Shown: piece by piece, positions 61,434 to 64,000 of the stretch | Numbering within the stretch: the stretch's first letter is position 1 | Layout of the letters: every line of letters starts with the position of its first letter | DNA from: Paracentrotus lividus | Lineage: Eukaryota; Echinodermata; Echinoidea; Camarodonta; Echinidae | Assembly: GCA_940671915.1 (NCBI GenBank) | Contig: CALNVZ010003426.1 | Span: 46,757,294-46,821,293 of the forward strand | DNA: 64,000 nt | Direction of reading: 5' to 3' | The notes under the pieces: generated by a model | What the model saw: only the letters and a program-made list of their open reading frames with translations | Told to the model about the DNA's origin: nothing | Databases searched by the model: none | Program-made: the position numbers and the translations under genes

Positions 61434-61717
61434 AATGAAATAGATTTTAAAAATTTTTTTTGCTCTAATCCAAGCCCAAAGTGTAATCTCTTTCCTTACT
61501 ACGAATGCCAGGGTTCGATATCCCAAAATAGCTCTGCGATATATAAATTTATGTGTTTGATTTATCATGAGCATTAATTTAATTTATAATCCTTCTCACT
61601 CTTTGTACCCTGCCATTTTTGTTTTTGTCTTTTAGGGGCGACCTTCAGGAACCAACTGAGAGCGAACTCCTGGATGAAATATTAAAGCATCCTCATATAC
61701 ACAACCTGCACTTCTGA
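27171..61717 (+). CDS. TPCN2: Two-pore channel 2, endolysosomal cation channel (24 coding exons)
   Basis: The joined exons code for ~797 residues in two six-helix domains, the two-pore channel layout (vertebrate TPC2 is ~750). Family marks in order: SLWYYRVYYSRPIQW before S1; FFEPPSSLTT and APCGVTE after S1; S4 of domain I ELLRIRRFLRPFF; linker MKKTVRSIK; pore LLVLLTTANNPD; S6 NMLTAVIYNEFRGYLI; FRRRLGFQAAFEML; linker SSEFQRLFDCLD; S4 of domain II INILITFRLFRI; glycosylation sequons NST and NIT; pore VVNNWHVF; S6 NVFTAIILENF; C-terminal LKHPHI. In vertebrates TPC2 sits in late endosome and lysosome membranes, conducts Na+ and Ca2+, and responds to PI(3,5)P2 and NAADP. The C-terminus and linker favour TPC2 over TPC1 or TPC3. 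Phases agree at every junction except exon 10 to exon 11. Confidence 0.93.
27364..28676. other. TPCN2 intron 1, left part: nothing recognised
   Basis: AT-rich. A fragment near 28,394 (GATGAGGTCAAACTCGG) resembles the decayed exon 2 copies further right. Confidence 0.4.
28677..29588. mobile_element. Inverted-repeat element in TPCN2 intron 1
   Basis: The left end, ATATAAACCCCTCAAAAAAT then GTCTTGCAATTCAACTTTGA, returns as its complement at 29,535-29,588. Ends ~60 bp, total ~910 bp. The open frame inside (29,023-29,334) has no family features. Non-autonomous TIR element. Confidence 0.6.
29606..29779 (+). pseudogene. Two decayed copies of the TPCN2 exon 2 edge
   Basis: Copy 1 (29,606-29,663) and copy 2 (29,718-29,779) each follow a TTTAG- or TTAAG-type acceptor. 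They align with the first ~60 bases of exon 2: ATCCTAG-GC, CAGGCTG, GTGGAAG-TGAG-TCAAATT. Neither keeps the reading frame. Confidence 0.7.
29846..29972 (+). CDS. TPCN2: TPCN2 exon 2
   Basis: TTTTAATAG acceptor, phase 1 in; TG|GTATGT donor, phase 2 out. Codes for DPRALLQAVVFVEDAVKFRS then IKHKIDLFSLWYYRVYYSRP and IQW, the conserved cytosolic lead into S1. Residues 65-107. Confidence 0.9.
29985..30125 (+). mobile_element. SINE 3' tail
   Basis: ATTATTATTATTATAATTAT, then GTGTGAAGCACTGTTCTCC and a tail of (TTGAA)n repeats. It has the look of a truncated SINE just inside intron 2. The DNA to 30,240 may be a second, opposite retroposon tail. Confidence 0.4.
30768..30860. mobile_element. piggyBac-like end with paired palindromes
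   Basis: TTAACCCGTTGAGAGCGGGA resembles a piggyBac end joined to its TTAA target. Two near-perfect palindromes follow, GGGAACCGGGTATACCCGGG with TCCC, and GGGAACCGGGTATACTCGG with TTCCC, ~50 bp apart. No matching second end was found before the copia insertion at 31,299. Confidence 0.45.
31299..31394 (-). repeat. Copia 3' LTR
   Basis: 96 bp. In element sense it starts TGTTAATGTTAACTAATTAA and ends CAAGCTTTTCA. Very short for an LTR. Confidence 0.9.
31395..31415 (-). promoter_or_regulatory. Copia polypurine tract
   Basis: In element sense AAAAAGAAATAGGGGGAAG then TT, directly before the 3' LTR; this is the usual primer site for plus-strand DNA synthesis. Confidence 0.75.
31640..32340 (-). 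pseudogene. Copia RNase H region, broken
   Basis: Pieces in alternating frames. TQTRPDL lies just after the RT region, SSTLAAETLAIARC near 31,965-32,005 and DEAVYLGTLI just below. The ETLA segment carries the acidic residue expected of copia RNase H. Frames shift at least three times. Confidence 0.75.
32341..33110 (-). pseudogene. Copia reverse transcriptase, broken
   Basis: SIDIKAAFFQGKNI (~32,805-32,850) is the copia motif that carries the first catalytic Asp. VFVMHVDDSYLLV (~32,580-32,620) is the DD box, here HVDD in place of the common YVDD. Several frameshifts and stops. Confidence 0.85.
33400..34640 (-). pseudogene. Copia integrase, broken
   Basis: Zinc-binding part: LHRQFAHPS (~34,580-34,605) and CDVCL (~34,470). 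Catalytic core: FNDVIAMDI (~34,395-34,420) with the first Asp, and DNGGEFDNEEYREL (~34,200-34,245) with the second. NGICERNHHVID (~34,110-34,145) carries the Glu of the D,D-35-E triad. A C-terminal piece with VTDGRGPGKVIGQDGK is open at 33,637-33,882. Several frame breaks. Confidence 0.85.
34652..34882 (-). pseudogene. Copia protease region
   Basis: Open for 76 codons. SDIPLLLSKPDMKRLGFKLN is the flap-to-C-terminal part typical of the retropepsin-like domain of marine copia elements. The catalytic D-[ST]-G triplet expected upstream is not visible in this frame. Confidence 0.7.
35140..36046 (-). pseudogene. Copia gag, broken
   Basis: Start MAEKKEAMMAPPVWKMET at 36,046, followed by ENWRFDV in the usual gag position. 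An Arg/Gly-rich RNA-binding stretch (ARGRGYSDGYRARGGRR) lies at 35,216-35,506. A zinc-knuckle-like CHVCVYSNMHFRKDC (~35,150-35,200) follows. Three or more frame changes. Confidence 0.75.
36097..36107 (-). promoter_or_regulatory. Copia primer-binding site (initiator-Met tRNA)
   Basis: In element sense TGGTAGCAGAG immediately follows the LTR end CTTTCA. It is complementary to the 3' end of initiator methionine tRNA, the primer used by most copia elements. Confidence 0.85.
36108..36205 (-). repeat. Copia 5' LTR
   Basis: 98 bp, matching the 3' LTR except for one substitution and two one-base indels. Confidence 0.9.
36882..37471. mobile_element. TTAA-flanked fold-back MITE (intron 2)
   Basis: Arms of ~245 bp: left starts AGTCCCAGACCGGACCGAC, right ends with the near complement GTCGGTCCGGTCTAGGACT. 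The loop is at ~37,127-37,222. TTAA at 36,878-36,881 and 37,472-37,475 is the target duplication of piggyBac-type elements. Arms are more than 95% identical by eye, so it is young. Confidence 0.85.
37480..39480. other. TPCN2 intron 2: no feature recognised
   Basis: AT-rich, apparently unique. Open frames at 38,814-39,342 are on both strands over the same DNA and show no motif. Confidence 0.4.
39488..39986. mobile_element. TTAA-flanked MITE (intron 2)
   Basis: Starts AGGGGAAGTTCACCCTGGAA then TTTTATTGGTCTTAA and ends in its complement. Inverted arms of ~170 bp (also CAGAATCAAAACTTT, GTGACGTCAC-TG-GAGCAG). TTAA at 39,484-39,487 and 39,987-39,990. A related end (AAAGGGGAAGTCCACCCCGG) stands alone at ~43,189. 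Confidence 0.85.
40105..40345. repeat. G-, A- and C-run cluster
   Basis: A 10-11 base G-run at ~40,118, A-runs at ~40,158-40,182, and an almost pure poly-C stretch at 40,286-40,335. Such runs can form quadruplex structures and are often misread. It is repeat-like; the open frames here are artefacts. Confidence 0.7.
41065..41248 (+). CDS. TPCN2: TPCN2 exon 3 (S1-S2, domain I)
   Basis: CTTTCAG acceptor, phase 2 in; AAG|GTAAAA donor, phase 0 out. Codes for TLYIAIFTILCLAFFEPPSS (S1), then an RYRGERIHAPCGVTE loop and IEFACLAIFLYDVCTK (S2). Residues 107-168. Confidence 0.95.
41338..41560 (+). pseudogene. Decayed tandem copies of the exon 3 tail
   Basis: A 25-base identical stretch (starting CCTGTCTTGCCATCTTCC) occurs both in exon 3 (41,210-41,234) and at 41,345-41,369. 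It is followed in both by a GT-TGGGTGAT segment and a T-run. A third, weaker copy begins near 41,500 (CTTGCCATTTTC). Unit ~135 bp; no frame kept. Confidence 0.75.
42619..42842 (+). CDS. TPCN2: TPCN2 exon 4 (S3-S4 and S4-S5 linker, domain I)
   Basis: Phase 0 in, phase 2 out (AG|GTAATA). WLVAYLIVMAFSLIDWLVTV is S3; ELLRIRRFLRPFFLIQNSQ is S4. MKKTVRSIKNTMPKVA is the linker; its KK and R align with the PI(3,5)P2-contacting lysines of mammalian TPC2. Residues 169-243. Confidence 0.95.
43429..43510 (+). CDS. TPCN2: TPCN2 exon 5 (S5, domain I)
   Basis: Phase 2 in, phase 0 out (TTG|GTAAGA). VILLLLIHIYFFTMFGMLLF is S5. Residues 243-270. Confidence 0.93.
43566..43800 (+). mobile_element. tRNA-derived SINE
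   Basis: TGGCTCAGTGG (43,571-43,581) fits an RNA polymerase III A box and GGTTCGATACC (43,615-43,625) a B box, at tRNA spacing. It has a non-tRNA 3' body and lies in intron 5 in the gene's sense. The frame across it is not a gene. Confidence 0.75.
43985..44830. repeat. AGGTCA-rich interspersed repeat with internal ~130-bp tandem units
   Basis: Bounded by ATGCCTCCGCGAGGAAG and GGCGGAGGCAT. Four ~130-bp units run GGTCACAAGGTCAAAGGTCA, GAGGTCAATAAATA, AGCTCGTTCTCACAATAA, ATCATCTTCATACTTGGTA and TGACAATGATCTGATTAGAT. Copies of such units are widespread in marine invertebrate genomes; no coding role seen. Confidence 0.75.
44021..44122. mobile_element. 100-bp hairpin MITE nested in the AGGTCA repeat
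   Basis: TTGGCCCGAATTCACAAAGG then GGATTCTGCAAAA, with the complement at 44,085-44,121; a second small palindrome (AACCCTGGGTTTAACCTAGG) sits in the loop. It interrupts the larger repeat. Confidence 0.75.
44994..45056 (+). CDS. TPCN2: TPCN2 exon 6 (domain I turret)
   Basis: TTTGCAG acceptor and GTG|GTAAGT donor, phase 0 both sides. KPYVVRNKTTTLEETVNAST, with an NKT sequon in the luminal loop. Residues 271-291. The loop is longer than in mammals. Confidence 0.85.
45725..45819. mobile_element. 95-bp hairpin (mini MITE)
   Basis: AAAGTTAATGTTACCTGTTT and ACA, with its complement at the right end and a ~20-base loop. Stem of ~38 bp with a few mismatches. Confidence 0.7.
46140..46340 (+). mobile_element. 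SINE 3' part with (ATT)n tail
   Basis: GGTTGGAATCCTCC near the left resembles a B box remnant. GTGCTATATAAATCCAGAAT then (ATT)n is a common SINE tail form. Confidence 0.55.
46533..46635 (+). CDS. TPCN2: TPCN2 exon 7 (pore helix and filter, domain I)
   Basis: Acceptor TTTTAAG|GGG, phase 0 in; GATG|GTAAGT, phase 1 out. LLVLLTTANNPD is the conserved pore helix and selectivity filter. The acceptor tract is weak, so the exact left edge is the least sure of the set. Residues 292-326. Confidence 0.9.
47158..47223 (+). CDS. TPCN2: TPCN2 exon 8 (S6 start, domain I)
   Basis: TTTTAG acceptor, G|GTAAGT donor, phase 1 both sides. VTMPAYQNNRFYALYFIIFL then GIG. Residues 326-348. Confidence 0.93.
47626..47690 (+). 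CDS. TPCN2: TPCN2 exon 9 (S6, domain I)
   Basis: TTGCAG acceptor, phase 1 in; ATT|GTAAGT, phase 0 out. LYLFFNMLTAVIYNEFRGYL: the S6 asparagine and FRGYL are family hallmarks. Residues 348-369. Confidence 0.95.
47735..48250 (+). pseudogene. Decayed tandem copies of the exon 10 region
   Basis: At least three older copies of a ~120-240 bp unit lie left of exon 10 (near 47,745-47,805, 47,860-47,985 and 47,990-48,060, with a fourth trace at 48,150-48,215). Shared pieces are GAAGAGGATACTGATCTT, TTAGACATC-ATGCAGTCCAG, GGAGACTAGGGTTGCAGGCA and TCTAAGGTCTCAAATGAAT. None keeps the frame. Confidence 0.75.
48307..48406 (+). CDS. TPCN2: TPCN2 exon 10 (post-S6 helix)
   Basis: TAATAG acceptor, phase 0 in; AAAG|GTGAGG donor, phase 1 out as written. 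TSMQSSHFRRRLGFQAAFEM then LRAQIRTINSASK. The Ser and Arg at SMQSSHFR align with lipid-contacting S322 and R329 of human TPC2 as I recall them. Residues 370-403. Confidence 0.92.
48960..49405. repeat. (CT)n-rich polypyrimidine tract
   Basis: About 440 bases, almost all C and T on the + strand, with pure (TC)n at 49,258-49,297. It doubles as an extremely long pyrimidine tract before the exon 11 acceptor. Long open frames here are low-complexity artefacts. Confidence 0.9.
49422..49502 (+). CDS. TPCN2: TPCN2 exon 11 (interdomain linker, frame uncertain)
   Basis: GGAACAG acceptor, ACA|GTAAGT donor. The end codes for AKKKIIT, which joins ELDSNIGGV of exon 12 in phase 0 and fits the mammalian linker in position and length. 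All 81 bases are open in that frame, but exon 10 ends in phase 1. A neighbouring frame (VSVVKSVVVKLVYQGELRRK) also looks linker-like. One or two base errors, or a different junction, must be involved. Confidence 0.65.
50495..50584 (+). CDS. TPCN2: TPCN2 exon 12 (EF-hand-like linker)
   Basis: TTTTAG acceptor and GAG|GTAATG donor, phase 0 both sides. ELDSNIGGVITSSEFQRLFD then CLDHQTEEEE. Residues 430-459. Confidence 0.93.
50635..50900. repeat. Two-copy tandem repeat in intron 12, unit ~165 bp
   Basis: AGTCTACTCCCATTATGATA (50,635) recurs as AGTCCACTCCCATTATAATG (50,800). GGACCAAGCC and TGTGCACATGATTGAAATT also recur in order. Confidence 0.75.
51506..51619 (+). CDS. TPCN2: TPCN2 exon 13 (domain II S1)
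   Basis: ATTCCAG|GTC acceptor, AGT|GTAAGT donor, phase 0 both sides. VLDQITRPRLKRLQACIVHR then FFGYFGTVVAVVNIVFIS. An alternative AG 7 bases upstream would break the frame. Residues 460-497. Confidence 0.92.
51785..52010 (+). mobile_element. Probable SINE fragment
   Basis: GGTTTGAATCCTGGCCACTC resembles a tRNA-derived SINE from the B box on (compare 46,150). It also holds GTCTTTGGCAAGACGCTAAT. No A box found. Confidence 0.45.
52238..52993. mobile_element. Inverted-repeat element next to exon 14, with GTGACACGACA motifs
   Basis: Ends TGGTCATATTCA (52,238-52,249) and its perfect complement (52,982-52,993), with weaker pairing to ~40 bp. GAGTGACACGACA occurs at 52,253 and 52,420, and related TGACACGACA at ~52,613 and 52,634. 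The right end lies 12 bp before the exon 14 start, inside the acceptor region. Confidence 0.55.
53006..53104 (+). CDS. TPCN2: TPCN2 exon 14 (domain II S1-S2)
   Basis: TTATTACAG acceptor, CAG|GTAAAA donor, phase 0 both sides. IEISTQYEKSLYHSDSELTK then FNIVFIIYYCIEQ (S2). Residues 498-530. Confidence 0.94.
53748..53922. mobile_element. ~175-bp hairpin MITE before exon 15
   Basis: GGCTCCTTACTAAAAGATGA then AGCCGCGGCC pairs with GGCCGCGGCTTTATCTTTTG at the right. It is GC-rich in its stem, unlike the surroundings, and ends ~33 bp before the exon 15 acceptor. Confidence 0.7.
53955..54041 (+). CDS. TPCN2: TPCN2 exon 15 (domain II S2-S3)
   Basis: CTTTAG acceptor, CTT|GTAAGT donor, phase 0 both sides. 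ILKFWALGWKCFKYSVTNIL then DAVFTVILL (S3). Residues 531-559. Confidence 0.94.
54078..54145 (+). pseudogene. Tandem copy of the exon 15 end, including its donor
   Basis: GGATGTATTTACAGTGATTT then TGCTTGTAAGTTTG repeats the exon 15 3' end and donor (GGATGCTGTATTCACAGTAA then TCTTGCTTGTAAGTTTG), followed in both by TATGTATTTGCCTTAT. Unit ~65 bp. Confidence 0.85.
54761..54807 (+). CDS. TPCN2: TPCN2 exon 16 (domain II S3-S4 loop)
   Basis: CTCCACAG acceptor, phase 0 in; CC|GTAAGT, phase 2 out. ISEVLYLSVEGARSF. Residues 560-575. Confidence 0.92.
55575..55668 (+). CDS. TPCN2: TPCN2 exon 17 (domain II S4)
   Basis: TTTATAG acceptor, phase 2 in; AAG|GTAAGT, phase 0 out. DDDAGFAMYDLVRIINILIT then FRLFRIVTHFK. 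LITFRLFR aligns with human LIVFRFLR, where Ile at the second place goes with voltage-insensitive gating. Residues 575-606. Confidence 0.95.
56333..56404 (+). CDS. TPCN2: TPCN2 exon 18 (domain II S4-S5 linker)
   Basis: CTTCACAG acceptor, GTC|GTAAGT donor, phase 0 both sides. TMAIVVSTMLDLIRNLRAFL then GILV. Residues 607-630. Confidence 0.95.
56405..58126. other. TPCN2 intron 18, with a GTCAGGGAA minisatellite
   Basis: At 57,520-57,615 the ~42-bp unit ATCAGGGAAAAGTCAGGGAA then TTTAATAATAATGCTTCAAA occurs 2.5 times, with further AATCAGGGAA copies at ~57,750. A (TTTA)n lies at ~56,428. No gene. Confidence 0.65.
58127..58209 (+). CDS. TPCN2: TPCN2 exon 19 (domain II S5)
   Basis: TTTGGCAG acceptor, phase 0 in; AC|GTAAGT, phase 2 out. 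VIYYVFAILGMLVFKERSPQ then PPNSTNI. NST and NIT sequons in the luminal loop match the glycosylated loop of mammalian TPC2. Residues 631-658. Confidence 0.95.
58604..58670 (+). CDS. TPCN2: TPCN2 exon 20 (domain II turret)
   Basis: TTGCAG acceptor, phase 2 in; GCG|GTATGT, phase 0 out. EFPQCGTYRQLNYYANNFDD then FA; CG and YANNFDDFA are strongly conserved. Residues 658-680. Confidence 0.95.
59084..59166 (+). CDS. TPCN2: TPCN2 exon 21 (pore, domain II)
   Basis: ATTTTCAG acceptor, phase 0 in; AG|GTGAGA, phase 2 out. SAIVVLWDIMVVNNWHVFLA; VNNW is the second filter. Residues 681-708. Confidence 0.95.
60002..60083 (+). CDS. TPCN2: TPCN2 exon 22 (S6, domain II)
   Basis: ATGACAG acceptor, phase 2 in; GAG|GTGAGT, phase 0 out. 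WSQIYFIAWYFTSVLVCLNV then FTAIILE. Residues 708-735. Confidence 0.95.
60160..60222 (+). pseudogene. Decayed copy of the exon 22 end
   Basis: CATTCTTGGTATGCCTTACT then AATGTATTCACTGCTATCAT and TCTAGTGGTTAGTAAGC aligns with the exon 22 end and donor (CGGTCTTGGTTTGCCTCAAC then GTATTCACTGC). A stop and a lost base end the frame. Confidence 0.8.
60958..61064 (+). CDS. TPCN2: TPCN2 exon 23 (C-terminal)
   Basis: GAATCAG acceptor, phase 0 in; AG|GTAAGT, phase 2 out. NFITSWDRSQQRRQQSLEEE then EDRPTAYLMSVHTMF. Residues 736-771. Confidence 0.93.
61080..61440. repeat. Purine tracts, (GA)n and G-run
   Basis: A purine-rich segment at 61,080-61,190 with an ~11-base G-run, and a (GA)n core at ~61,395-61,428. 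In intron 23. Confidence 0.85.
61636..61717 (+). CDS. TPCN2: TPCN2 exon 24 (stop)
   Basis: CTTTTAG acceptor, phase 2 in; TGA at 61,715-61,717. GDLQEPTESELLDEILKHPH then IHNLHF, matching the C-terminal helix of TPC2. Confidence 0.94.
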
Positions 61718-63900
61718 GACAGTCCCTTGCCAGTATATCTAGTCTCCTCCTTGCCTACCAGACTATGCAGTAAGAGTGTGCTGAGATGATCATGTTCATA
61801 CACCGCGTTTTCCAATCAGCTGCGGATAAACTCGGTCAGAGATCAACGGACAAAGACCAAGATTTGAAATATGAAATTATAATGAACTACTCCTGGGATA
61901 CTCCTGTTAAGTTTAACCATTGGTTTTCCAAACCTGTCTACCAGGGATCCTGGCATAAGACTTACATGTAGAAAATAGGATGAGACATATTCAAGTATAT
62001 CTACATACTCAGCCTGCACTTCTTAGACCATCCCTTGCCATTATCAATGTGTCTCCTTGCCTTTGAGACTATGCAGAGACAATATGTAATCATTATGTAA
62101 CCAAAAAATTAGTTTGAATATTGACAAAAAGCAGAATTTAATAACACAAAGATATGAGATATCAAGATTGATAGAAGAATGACCAAAGTGATAGAAAATT
62201 ATCCTTCCTGAGGTTCATCTATGAGACACAACTAAAACCACACAGCAATTTCCAAAGAACAGATGAGGACAACACTCATTGCAACAGATAATTCTTTTCC
62301 AGCACCAGAAGACAAACCAGGACATCCGAATTCTGGTGAGATGTATGCTCTTCAGAATCCTTCGACAAGGATGGCAGGACAAGCAGATAAGGGTGAAAAG
62401 TTTATTGCAGAATAGAAGAATCTTTGTCCATAAAGATGACAAATGATGGAACCAGGAAAACTGCTGACTGGTCGACAATTCTGAAGCTTTCAAGATTAAA
62501 ATGATCATCAAATTGGAATGCTGCTTGACAACATCAGACTTCATGTGGAAGACGCTTTTATATTTCCTTGGGTTTGCTGCAGGAAGAAATTCTTTCCAAA
62601 AGGACTTCACATGTCTTGCTCAAGACTAAACTCCAGGTGGGGATTAAAGCAGTTCTGTTCTTGAGTTTGTTTTGATTCATTGTTGGAAATGAATTTACAT
62701 TTTGAAACTTGTTTCTTTTGAATCTTCACTGTTTTACCCTCATCCCATATGTTCTACTTTTCATCTGTTGAGTTGTTACTGAATTAAGACCTTTTTTTTT
62801 CTCTTTGAAAATTGTTGATCTATTCATTTGAAATTGTTATGAAGTGAGCAAAAAGTACTGTTTTCATCATTTCTCAAAAGAATCTCATGATTTACCATTT
62901 TACTTGTACATGGGATATATTTCTTCACAACTCTCCAGATCTCAAGTGTTCAAGAACAACTGCCAATACTTGTTTCAACTGTTAAATTCATCTAACTAAC
63001 ACAGAACTATTCAATTCATCCAAAAGTTGGATTTCTCATATAAAATGAACTGCCATAGATAAGCTGCTTGTTCTTGACATCACTTACTAACTCATTTGTT
63101 TCCAGTTGTGTTTCCAAAACTGGTTTTAACACATGTCCATGTAGTTGTTATTGCTGACGATTTGTTCAAGAAATTATTGAATATACATGTACTTGGAGCT
63201 CAGTATGTAGAGCTGTAGTTGTGTAACAAGGAGCTCCCTTGTTAAAAACTATAAAGTCAGTGCGATATATAGTAGTGCCCTTTGGTAAGGTATGATTCTT
63301 CATTACCATGTCCCTGGGATAGGACTTTAAAACTGTAGGTCCTTCTGTGTCACTTTATTTAGCATCTAAATGTCTCCATCATATGCGTCAGATAAGATAG
63401 AAATTATTTTTTCATATATTACACAACAAGGTCGAGCATATGTGACTTGACAAGTTTTCTACACTCAGTTGAGATTTCCTTGAACTCTAGGAATTCCTGT
63501 CTTTCTAAACCAGAGTCTTTCCTTTGTTGATCAATACAGTTATTATCAGGTGACCGCATATACAGGTATTTGCACTTCTCTACGGCCCCCAGAAGTACTT
63601 ATGCAGTACTCTCCCAGCACTTACAATTGAAAGGTGGGCATCCTAGTATAAAAACTTCTTATATATGTATTAGATCTCGACATAAAATATAATTTTCTCC
63701 ATAGTTCCTCTGGCTGACGTCCAATGCTGCTCTCAATAATAATGATGATGATGATGATAATAACCTGTTGGAGACGCTATAACACACATGCTGTATCACA
63801 CATTTCCCCAGACCTCATCCCGAGTATTTTCAGGCTCAAGCTTAGCTGTAAACTTATTACTTATAATGCGCCGTTTACCTTGTTTATAGGATACAAAGCA
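61718..63900 (+). other. TPCN2 3' flank / UTR
   Basis: No AATAAA was found; one ATTAAA at ~62,643 could serve. At 61,980-62,075 a copy of the exon 24 end and following UTR recurs (GCCTGCACTTCTTAGACCAT versus ACCTGCACTTCTGAGACAGT, then CCCTTGCCA and GACTATGCAG). The - strand open frame at 62,215-62,610 and the + frame at 63,724-63,978 show no protein-family features. Confidence 0.5.
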
Positions 63901-63904
63901 TTTC

Positions 63905-63978
63905 TACATGTACAGTGTGTCCCAGAAAAAAGTATACCCAACTTTGAGAGCCTCATACTAAAATATTATAGCTTGTGA
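63905..63978. mobile_element. End of a mariner-like repeat, cut by the window edge
   Basis: TACAGTGTGTCCCAGAAAAA then AGTATACCCAACTTTGAGAG is the kind of TA-plus-CAGTGTGTCCC end seen in mariner-type repeats of marine animals. The other end would lie outside the window. Confidence 0.5.
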
Positions 63979-64000
63979 GACCTTCAAATTTATTTCATGA

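Noticed and set aside
62215-62610. 131-codon open frame on the - strand
   Set aside because: It lies opposite the presumed TPCN2 3' UTR, has no family motif and a composition typical of chance frames.

Overview
The window looks like a sea-urchin (echinoid) nuclear genome segment. The evidence is (i) tandem 99-bp ankyrin repeats of the kind that is massively expanded in sea urchins, (ii) a multi-exon animal gene with GT-AG introns, 24 coding exons and short exons, and (iii) dense AT-rich non-coding DNA full of fold-back MITEs, tRNA-derived SINEs and simple repeats. The species call is inference; nothing here separates Strongylocentrotus from Lytechinus.

Left part (1-16,230). Pieces of an ankyrin-repeat gene lie on the + strand at 1-3,830, with an ankyrin-like fragment near 5,090-5,260 and a possible death-fold exon at 5,784-6,002. 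A clean N-terminal piece lies on the - strand (12,790-13,178), and another + strand array lies at 14,380-16,226. The + strand arrays carry indels about every 10-20 bases, as in uncorrected long reads. The block is organised around a 25-N gap at the centre of a ~2-kb palindrome, and 1-1,467 repeats 14,770-16,226 in the same order. I read this as a damaged assembly of perhaps one gene.

Middle part (16,230-27,170). This is repeat territory: a TA-flanked terminal-inverted-repeat element, G/C-run repeats, CA/CT microsatellites and a ~300-bp satellite-like family (one copy at ~21,125-21,420, four at 25,571-26,745). Inserted inside a unit of that family is a ~4.1-kb block (21,421-25,563) built almost wholly from TTACCACA/TGTGGTAA minisatellites. 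It has matching inverted ends and its own nested insertions. It is the best candidate for an undescribed mobile element.

Right part (27,171-61,717). One gene on the + strand, TPCN2, encodes a two-pore endolysosomal cation channel of about 797 residues. I could place 24 coding exons with compatible splice phases, apart from one mismatch between exons 10 and 11. Its introns hold a near-complete Ty1/copia retrotransposon in antisense (31,299-36,205, with LTRs, 5-bp target duplication, primer-binding site and polypurine tract), several TTAA-flanked fold-back MITEs and SINEs. A striking pattern is that at least six TPCN2 exons (2, 3, 10, 15, 22, 24) have decayed tandem copies of their own edge beside them. 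After the stop codon come a 3' flank with such a copy and the end of a mariner-like repeat at the window edge.
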